Assembly (NCBI GenBank): GCA_026260175.1
Contig: JAKCWW010000460.1
Coordinates: 47,081-111,080, forward strand
Source: Reticulitermes lucifugus
Taxonomy: Eukaryota > Arthropoda > Insecta > Blattodea > Rhinotermitidae
Direction of reading: 5' to 3'
DNA length: 64,000 bases
The translations under genes and the position numbers were made by a program. Shown here in pieces: positions 56,326-64,000 of this stretch. Numbering within the stretch: position 1 is the stretch's first letter; each line of letters starts with the position of its first letter. Below the pieces are notes generated by a model. The model was given only the letters and a program-made list of their open reading frames with translations. It was not told the DNA's origin and made no database searches.

Positions 56326-58815
56326 TTAAAACTATAACAGGAACTACTTGGTCTTCATGTGTTCATACGCTTGTAAGACAGAGTAGAATCCCCACTTCAT
56401 ATGCCTCGATTTAGGTTTTACCTCGTTCAATATTTAATTCAAAGGAACCCAAATCAATAACACGCTACTTATAAGACTATCAATCAAGATCAGAATTATT
56501 TAAACTGTAAATTATCTGAATAATTTTCAATAACACACGGAATACATCTGTACATTGCTGATCTCTACGAGGCTGCTATTACACGTGTCACCTGTTGGGA
56601 GGCTGAAACAACCCAAATACAACACTTTGTTAAAACGCCACAAAAATAGTTCAGTGCCTAGTCATGTAAGAGTTAACACACAAGCTATAAATCTACCTGA
56701 ACGCTTCTTCATATACGCATACACAAAAACTATAACACTACATAAACACCGGGTCATAAAGCTAAGAACATAGTTAATATAAAAGTAATAAAATTCGTTG
56801 AATACCTGCTCATATAACAATAATAGTCACTATGACAGGCGTGCGGAGGGTGCACTCCTACTTAACGGTGTCACATTCCAACACCCAGAGCATTCATGAA
56901 TATGAGACATTTACTTTAGAATCCTGATCGAGTTATCTGCTTCGATGCCAATTAACAACATAAATTAGTAAAGAAGGTAAAGAAATAAACACTTGATAAA
57001 CTTCATCACAGCAACGTTGTAACGCTCTCATTATCACGGTTAAATATGAAGATGTGGACTGGGATAAACTAACTCGTGGTAAGCTCCAGTACAATGTTTC
57101 TCCGAATATCTAAAGACTCAAGAGTTTCCGTGGAAAATCAGAATTTCTTGTCAAGTCGAATAACTGGGACTTAAACAAGACTACCGCAAACAAGCGATTC
57201 TGTACCTTTCTCAGTCAGGCCGATTTTAAAAACTTCCAAGCACTACACAGTCACAAAATAAAACTTCACATACCCCTTTTCAGTAAGAACGTAGCCTTGC
57301 CGTTCTACCAAGAATTGTGGCGACGGTATATTGTGATAAACATGACTAATGTTTTGGACATCGCCCATCGTCTAGGTTTATTAAAAGCACGACTTATGGG
57401 AGACTGGATCTGTCCCGTCTTCACGACGGAAGGAGGGAAGGCGCTCCTAGTGTGTTAGACCAGTTAGAAAGAGACAACCTGCGTCACTGCGCCAGCTCTT
57501 TCTACCGTGCCTAACAGTAGGATCCCAACCTCTCCTTCCGTCCTGAAAGTGGAGACAAACAGTCTCAGAAACGTTGTGTTTTTGATAAACCTAGAAGAAC
57601 GGGAATGTCCAAAACACTGGTCAAGTTTATTACGTGTTACCCCGCCTAATAAAAACACAAGATACAAGCCTTGTCCAATTTAAACTTTGTCTTCCACATT
57701 TACATAAAAAGCTGTACAAAACCGCGTTGCCGAGGCGCCTGTTCAGGTCCTTTCAACATGTTTCGCATCGTACAGTATGAAAGATATCCCCCGATCAAAA
57801 CTGCTGTTCTGCACCATGGAGTTACCATGCAGCAAGTTATTTAGTCACGTCATACATTTAGCTACTGAAATTGTACAACTCACCCACTGCTTGCACCCTG
57901 TCTTCTCAAGCTTCTATACAACTGCTCAGCTAGACAACAATTCCTGCTTTTATGAAAACCGAAGGTTCATTATCGTGTCGACGATAACCAGCCTGAGCCT
58001 GTTAAATACAGTTCACGCCTCCATACACTAAAATCCATTTTAATGTTATCCTCCCATCAATGCCTTTGTCTCCTAAGCGGCTGTGACGTTCCCATTGCAA
58101 TTATGCGTGTATATATTTAATCATCCACATGCATGCTATAGGCCCTACCCAATTTAAACTTGTAAAAGGACATTAATTCACAAGAAAACATCCATACTCT
58201 CCATAACACGGCTTGAGGCACATACTGCACACTTACGGGATGATACAGATTAATTCAGTGTAAAAACGTGTATGCGTACATATGCGTATATGTATAGGTC
58301 ACGTATTTATGCCGTACGCCCCTTTGATTGAAATGAATAAACATTTAACTCTTTTCTCATGTCTTCACTTCATACTAACCACTCTTCCGTAACACAGAGC
58401 AAGGATGATCAAGAGGTGACGCTTCTGACATGTATTTGGAGTGTGCTTGGTTCGAATGTCGGCGGAACACTATCTTGATGTTTCGGTGACTTCCCTCAGT
58501 ACCTTCAGCCAACTGTCGGGACATTACTTTACACCACGAACGCTTTCTTCCACATTCCCTCCAATTCATTGTTCACTATCATCCCATTCATTATTCGACT
58601 CCGTTTACTGAGTTACTGGCAGCGTGGTTAGCATAGTACAAACACAAACACAGTTTTTTGTAGCCCTGCATATTGATTTGACATACGTAGCGTATAGAAA
58701 ATTGCTAGAATGGTAATAACAGGCGTATAGCATGTTACGGAAGAATATACTCGTACATGTCCAGCGTATCGCAGTAGGTCAAGCAGTTGTAATTACAGTA
58801 GATCTTGTGTAGTTC
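56326..58815. other. No recognised feature
   Basis: AT-rich 2.5 kb. Frames of 64-84 codons on both strands have no domain. I see no element ends. Confidence 0.45.
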
Positions 58816-58844
58816 ATATTATTATTATTATTATTATTATATTT
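58816..58844. repeat. (ATT)n microsatellite
   Basis: About nine ATT units. Confidence 0.95.
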
Positions 58845-59299
58845 GTTATCGCTTTTATACAGGGTATTCACAATTATATACCTGAAACAACTCATGTTTC
58901 TAGGCATAAATGTACGCAGAGAAATTTATTTTTAATTTTCTTAAAGGCAAACATTTATGGAATACTCAGTCGTAAAGTACATTATTTTTATTCACCAAAA
59001 TAAACTAAAGAAACTAAAACTTAACAAAGCCTTTTGTAAATTAACTAACAAACTCTTAATTAAAAATACGAACTCAAAAATGAGGCACAAAATACCAAAT
59101 TTTGAGACATTAGGGTGTACCTGGGCAAACACGGCACACTCCGTAAGCACTCCTATGTTTCTACGATATATAATGTTGCAGCTATCTACGGTTACAACGT
59201 ATGATACATGCAATGTTACTTCCCATTATAAACATTATTATTATTATTATTATTATATCGTCACAATTACCAATATTATCCAACCATTCACCTCCATGT
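58845..59299. other. Unassigned, with a possible transposon end and (ATT)n
   Basis: ATACAGGGTATTCACAATTA at 58857 resembles a Tc1/mariner-type CAGGGTGTTC terminus, but no partner is found. (ATT)n lies at 59233-59256. Confidence 0.35.
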
Positions 59300-59395
59300 A
59301 AGTTAAAAATGAACAGAACTATACCTCCACCCTCCCCCCCTCCCAAATAATATGCCATCATGGCGCGTGTAGGGACAACTTTACTTTTACTGTTA
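59300..59395 (+). mobile_element. SINE-A 3' end fragment
   Basis: AAAAATGAACAGAACTATAC, CTCCACCCTCCCCCCC, CATCATGGCGCGTGTAGGGA, CAACTTTACTTTTACTG. This is the 3' end only, as in a 5'-truncated insertion. Confidence 0.6.
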
Positions 59396-59454
59396 GGCCT
59401 ATCATCACCGTTTCTATTAATTTATAAAGTTGTTCCAAGCATTGTTCTCGACAG

Positions 59455-59595
59455 CAGTCACAGGTGAATTACAGCTTGACGCTCCTGCCACTGCGCCCGC
59501 TACTCACAGGACAGCAGTTATTCTGAATGTAATGGCACGAGAAAAGCCTCTGGCCTAGCCTGGGATCGAATCCCGGTTGTCAAAGGTGCAAAGTC
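59455..59595 (-). mobile_element. SINE-A, shortened, minus strand
   Basis: CAGGTGAATTACAGCTTGAC, CTGCGCCCGCTACTC, then CTGGGATCGAATCCCGGTTG (inverse box B). Middle body shortened. Confidence 0.5.
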
Positions 59596-59847
59596 ACTTT
59601 ACTGAATAAATTATACTGACTCAAGAGAAATGTTAACACTGCACATCTCAATGGGTACCGTTCGCAGCATGCACAGCAAAGTAGGCATGAACATACAAGA
59701 AAATTTCAATTAACAAGACGTCGCAACACTCCCCTAAAGTTATTCAGATTCAGATTTATACGAAAGTGGTCGTCAGTGACACTCAACATACATATCAGCT
59801 CCTCCCCCCACAGCGCGTACGCCGTCATGGCTGCCGCATTCCAGCGC

Positions 59848-59849
<2 letters not shown>

Positions 59850-59879
<30 letters not shown>

Positions 59880-59880
59880 G
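59850..59880. repeat. (TC)n microsatellite
   Basis: About fourteen TC units. The Leu/Ser-rich frame across it is an artefact. Confidence 0.95.
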
Positions 59881-60725
59881 CTGCAATCCGTGAAGAAAAG
59901 ACAAAATTGTTCCTTTACACGCGTTTCAGTCGCGTATAATATGGGCGACACTAAATGGGTTATACAACCTATTGAAGCATGAATTTAAGGCGCATTAATA
60001 AGTACATTCGAAGAAGCTGCAAAAGGCGTCTACGGACGAAAAATGAGTTTCAAAATTAGTCTACAACAATCAGTTCGTAACACAATCCGTTTTGTTCGTT
60101 CGTTACGAAGTAAAAAAAGAAGAAGAAGAAGAAGAGATTATGATGTAGAAACCACGACTGTCTGTCTGTGTGTGACCTTGTATCAGAGACTACACCGTCT
60201 GTGGGATATTCACGAAATTCGATATGAGTCATTACAGAAAGTTGTCGACTTTCGTGAAAATTGGCTCAGTCACAATAATACTTTACTCAAGGACGTAAAT
60301 TAATTTATATTTGACATTTCCATATTTCCTAACCGATTTGAGTGAAATTCAGTACAGAATATCTCCACGTCATGCCGGTGAGCAAGCGTGAGTTTCGTGA
60401 AAATCGTCCGATTTGGTTAAAATTCGGTACGTGCCAGTTTAGTGCAAACCGGCGCAGAAAGGCAGTACTCTTCTTGTGGGAGTACATGAAATTACACTTA
60501 CATGTATACCGTGAAACCGTATGACATTCTGAACGTAAAGTACGCCTTGCTTAAGCCTGTGTATACGTCCGTGAGTACACCACGTGCGGTCTTTGAGGAA
60601 TTCCGGCTAAAAACTTTTAATATCACACTGTCGTGGTTTCTCATTTCCTCCTTAAGAATGGGTAACTTCAAATTTCAATTGATCATCTTCCAGGTAACTG
60701 CAATGTAAAGTTACAGGTTGACTCC
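59881..60725. other. Unassigned, with (AGA)n
   Basis: (AGA)n lies at 60114-60135. GTGAAAATTGGCTCAGTCAC (about 60256) and GTGAAAATCGTCCGATTTGG (about 60398) may be parts of an old duplication. A few 60-86-codon frames have no domain. Confidence 0.4.
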
Positions 60726-60729
60726 GACG

Positions 60730-60770
60730 TTTCGGAAGGACGTCAGGGTTTCTGGACTATATTCCGGTGG
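60730..60770 (-). mobile_element. FB-H arm remnant, minus strand
   Basis: CTCCGACGTTTCGGAAGGAC, then GTCAGGGTTTCTGG: an inverted core strand. It may be the left arm of the copy at 60990-61104, with extra sequence between them. Confidence 0.6.
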
Positions 60771-60989
60771 ATACTGAAATGGCTGGAATAAGTAAATAAT
60801 ACAGGGACGTTTGCAAGGATTTTGGCCCATGAAAACCACGTAAAGAGTGGCGCAGATACATCTCATACCTTATAAACAAACTCTCAATTTACGTTATTAT
60901 GATTTAACACAATCCTCAACCTCCCTACACAACTGGCCCATTTCTTCCTCCCAATCACCTCGGTATCAACCTTAATGTAATCCAAGCAT

Positions 60990-61104
60990 CCTGAATTTGG
61001 AGGCAGTAAGTCCCTCCGAAACGTCGATATCAACCTGAAAGTCTGAACTATGTACTACCCTAGAACCCTACCACCTGGTTAGTACCCGCAGTGGAAGCCT
61101 GAAA
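60990..61104 (+). mobile_element. FB-H arm with full 3' tail
   Basis: CCTGAATTTGGAGGCAGTAA, then GTCCCTCCGAAACGTCGATA, ending CCGCAGTGGAAGCCTGAAAA. Helix II GGAGG/CCTCC is perfect and GAAACGTC is kept, but the core strand is CTGAATT in place of CTGAAGA. Confidence 0.7.
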
Positions 61105-61764
61105 ACAGATCACTTATTCACATCGCCATTCACAAATTTTATTCGCAATGTAACGGTCCGGTTTGTCAAGTGAAAACCTAGCCGAGCATTCTGCTCTTCT
61201 GCAGCTGTCATCTACTGATGGTTGCACGCGAAAACTTCCAACTGCTCATATGCTGCACACGAGGACCTGCGTTCGTACTCAGTGAAACTGTGATTTCATG
61301 GGTGTCCGTTAAGAGTGGACTGTACTGAAATAAGTACAGAGTAGCCAAGTATGAAGTTCATAACAGCAACAGTTGAAATTTCAGCGGACTTTACATGCCA
61401 AAGCTCTAGAACATAATACAATTAGAAACAACCTGTTGGTCGACTTCCTAAACTGTGTACCGTGAAGTTGGTTTGGTTAGACGGATTTAATTACCAGGAA
61501 CAGCACAAATCTACTGAAATTTTAAATCCCAAAGCCTCCAGCTATTACGATATTTAGCGAAACCCTTGTACAATTCTACATTTATGGGGCATCGATACAG
61601 TATAGCAATGTGTCTCACAGAAAAGATTCTCCTTCAGTGGGGTAAAGCAGAAAAGCCTGGCTGCTGAATCTGCAGGTTCTGTGTGTTCCACACAACCTAG
61701 GTTCCTTAATTCAGTACCACAGCCTACATTTTCTTGTATTTTTCACTGACTTAATCCTTCCAGC
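61105..61764. other. No recognised feature
   Basis: No open frame above 60 codons; no element ends. Confidence 0.5.
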
Positions 61765-61950
61765 TCAGCCTCTAAGAGAAATGAGTACCAGGGGTTATGT
61801 CCTGGGGGGGTAAAGGCGACCGGTGCGTAGGGCTGACAATCTTACCACCAACATGTGCCGATTGTCTAGAAATTCTGGGAGCCTCTACCTCCTGGAGCCC
61901 TACGGGCCTGTCCAGGCCTGTAATGGGATAGCCTTACCTTACATTTTCTT
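61765..61950 (+). mobile_element. SINE-A variant, body and 3' end
   Basis: GGGGGGTAAAGGCGACCGGT, GCGTAGGGCTGACAATC, CATGTGCCGATTGTC, CTCTACCTCCTGGAGCCC, TAATGGGATAGCCTTACCTT. The head is missing (5' truncation). Its AAAGGCGACCGG block defines a variant subfamily. Confidence 0.65.
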
Positions 61951-62424
61951 ATAGGAAAATAAATTACTATCATCTTGATGTTTCAAATATTTTTTTGTTT
62001 TGTGTACGGTTCTATGCGCGTATAGTCTGTATGATTACAAAACGTGGTCCTAAAAATTTGGGAAACATTGGTCCATCGATGTTAAACTTCTTCAAAGTGT
62101 GGAACAGCACGGACAGTAAGGGCCCTTGCAAGGTATGACAAGCATCAAAACGTCAACTGTTTGAACTGTTCCTCGGTTCCCTAACAACGCTCTGTTCAGT
62201 GACTTGATACGCCTTAACTAGTAGGACGATTATGAACTGTGAATTTGCCGTGTCTTATTTTGCGATGCTACATCAGCATTGCGTAAAACCACGAAAGTTT
62301 ACAAAAAAGGGACCCGCATCAAGAATCTAACTGGCAATCTCCCGAATACGAAGCTCGAGTACTATTCAAACTCAACGTCTGGCAGAACAGTCGACGTAAA
62401 TCCACAAGCAATAAGCACAGTGAC
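61951..62424. other. No recognised feature
   Basis: Nothing recognised. Confidence 0.5.
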
Positions 62425-62640
62425 AATGTTACGGGCTGGATAACCAAGGAATTATGGTTCGAGTCCCAGTAGAAGCAGGAAATTAGTCTCTTCTCCGACG
62501 TGTCCAGACCGGCTCTAGTAACCATCAAGCCTCCTAGTCACTGGGTACCACGGGCGCTTACCAGGATGTGAAGTGGCCGGGGCTTGAAGCTACCACGCAC
62601 ATCCAACTAATTACCATCTGCTATTCACCGTTACTCATTG
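62425..62640 (+). mobile_element. SINE-A, plus strand
   Basis: Head with box B TGGTTCGAGTCCCAGTAG, body GTGTCCAGACCGGCTC, CAAGCCTCCTAGTCACTGG, AAGTGGCCGGGGCTTGAAGC. The distal body is decayed. Confidence 0.8.
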
Positions 62641-63227
62641 CTTATGGCAACAAAGTTGCAACCCTTCACGACAGTGATAACTGCCTATAGCGCACACCAT
62701 TTTCCAGTAATTTGAGCATCCACGAGTGTTAGAACATATTTTAAATCCGAAGTTTTCATGTCTGCATAAAACGTTACTTATAAATCAATATGCACAAAAC
62801 ATATCAGATCCGATTACAGAAGCTATACGTCTCCTCCCAATATAACCTCATGACGTGTACAGGGGTAAGTTCACCTTATTGCATCTGTAAATCTCTTGGT
62901 ATCTATAATGCTACTAAGCATGAAACTAGATGGCAGTGCCAAGAAATGTATAAATAATTTTGAGAGGGAAACCTCTTGCAAAGAGCGCACTTGTTAATAC
63001 CAAACACAAGCAGGAAAGCAATATTAAAACAAGAGATTAGGATGATACGATACTAAAGCGTCGAGTCGAAGGCAGAGCTGATCCGTTTAAAAAAAATTCA
63101 CCGTGACTAAAGCTATGACCACGCCGTGTCGACGGCAGCTATGCACAATGCTAGGGAACTCACTATCTAGAAATCTGGTCACTAATGTATGTCTGTAAAA
63201 CTCTCGTTTTATTCAGATTACTGCAAC
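62641..63227. other. No recognised feature
   Basis: Nothing recognised. Confidence 0.5.
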
Positions 63228-63375
63228 CTGAAGTGTCACGGCGCGTAGTCTGATGACCACGTTTCAGAATACCTGTCTCCGTCTTCTGGGTAGAAGAGTG
63301 GCAGTGCACCCTGCAGATGAAGGCAGCATGTTCCTCCGAAACGCTCGTACCTATTAAGCAAACTCACAGCCTAAC
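63228..63375 (+). mobile_element. FB-H foldback, partly two-armed
   Basis: Left part CACGGCGCGTAGTCTGATG, ACCACGTTTCAGAATACC; right arm CACCCTGCAGATGAAGGCAG, CATGTTCCTCCGAAACGCTC. The core strand is CTGCAGA and the triplet GCT, so both ribozyme-like strands carry disabling changes. Confidence 0.65.
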
Positions 63376-63934
63376 ACAGACCGGCAGTACGAGCAGCTGA
63401 AATATGTAAATGTCGTCCCAACAAAAACCGGCCCCTGCTGCACCTGGGCAGTGCACACGACACTTGGCACTTTCGTTTCTCCTCCGTCTGTATACTGCAG
63501 TCCCTTCTCCCTTTCTCGCGCGTTATAGAGTACGGATGGCCGTTAGTCAATCAGTCATCTGTGATTTAATCGATTACTCGGTCGACTAACCGGTTCTCTG
63601 CATTTACATTTCTCTAAACCAAATTACGTTGCAAACAAAAGTAGTCAGATAATTGGTGACATGTTTGTTCTCCTCTTTTAACAGACTAGTCACTTATTAA
63701 GATAAATCTTTAGTTACACTATTACCCGCACATTGGGAATCAGCTAATACGAGAAACTTCGATCTACCACTATAAAATGGCATCGCTTTGTTTATTGATT
63801 TATTTATCAACTTCCTGCGACATACGAGTAATTGAAGAATTAAGTAAAGTAGGTTATATCATGATCGGGGGTGCACAAAACAACTATTACCACATTTAAT
63901 CAGTAACATGGTTTCAGCAGGGAGCAGAAAGTGA
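63376..63934. other. No recognised feature
   Basis: AT-rich; nothing recognised. Confidence 0.5.
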
Positions 63935-63943
63935 CATCACACA

Positions 63944-64000
<57 letters not shown>
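63935..64000. repeat. (CA)n microsatellite at the window end
   Basis: About thirty CA units with one CATA interruption, running off the end of the window. Confidence 0.97.

Noticed and set aside
58857-58900. Tc1/mariner element starting ATACAGGGTATTCAC
   Set aside because: No inverted partner end was found in the following 2 kb.

Overview
The window looks like a gene-poor, repeat-rich stretch of an insect nuclear genome. It is moderately AT-rich, has no long open frames (the longest unexplained one is 174 codons), contains two 50-base assembly gaps, and is dense with short decayed transposon copies. I recognise no host exon, tRNA gene or rRNA gene. Several translated repeat fragments (FVVDKVALGQV, AQAVSRRPLTAEARVR, LVGKPEG, VFWDVTPCGLV-like) are peptides I remember from cockroach and termite gene predictions. 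Blattodea is therefore my best guess, made from memory and not from a search.

Family names used here are my own. SINE-A has a tRNA-like head and a body of about 200 bp carrying a CCCACCCAGCCTCCTGT-like block and a GGCCGGGGCGTG-like block; about 17 copies. SINE-B has a tRNA-like head and a GTCCACCACAAA-type body; 3 copies. SINE-C is tRNA-Leu/Ser-like and sits inside a SINE-B. SINE-D has a tRNA-like head with a GGAGGTCCC block; 2 copies. FB-H is a short foldback retroposon whose arms carry the motif CCGAAACGTCGG; about 18 copies on both strands.

Layout. 0-13 kb: a SINE-B, two hAT elements with about 8-bp target duplications, FB-H copies, a SINE-A, LINE 3' ends and the first gap. 13-24 kb: mostly unrecognised sequence with LINE tails, a LINE reverse-transcriptase C-terminal remnant at 20.9-21.3 kb, and a Penelope-like hammerhead-type motif at 18.4 kb. 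23.8-26 kb: a mariner-type deletion derivative with TIRs of over 110 bp, then a degenerate minisatellite split by a SINE-A. 30-36 kb: hAT elements, the nested SINE-B/SINE-C around the second gap, two FB-H copies with clear target-site duplications, and a near-perfect hairpin. 36-40 kb: a second minisatellite and an internally deleted Tigger/pogo element. 48-50 kb: a Tc1/mariner-type transposase pseudogene interrupted by a pogo MITE, followed by a Harbinger-like element. 50-64 kb: mostly SINE-A copies and microsatellites, ending in a (CA)n tract.

The most interesting signal is FB-H. Two copies have exact 11-bp and 14-bp target-site duplications, and one of these is 5'-truncated to 70 bp. This implies target-primed reverse transcription, not DNA transposition. 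Its arms fold into a hammerhead-ribozyme-like core (CUGAAGA, helix II, GAAA-C-GUC), and full copies carry two arms in inverted orientation. That combination suggests a non-autonomous, Penelope-like or retrozyme-like element. The ribozyme reading is a hypothesis: the core has one extra U before helix II.
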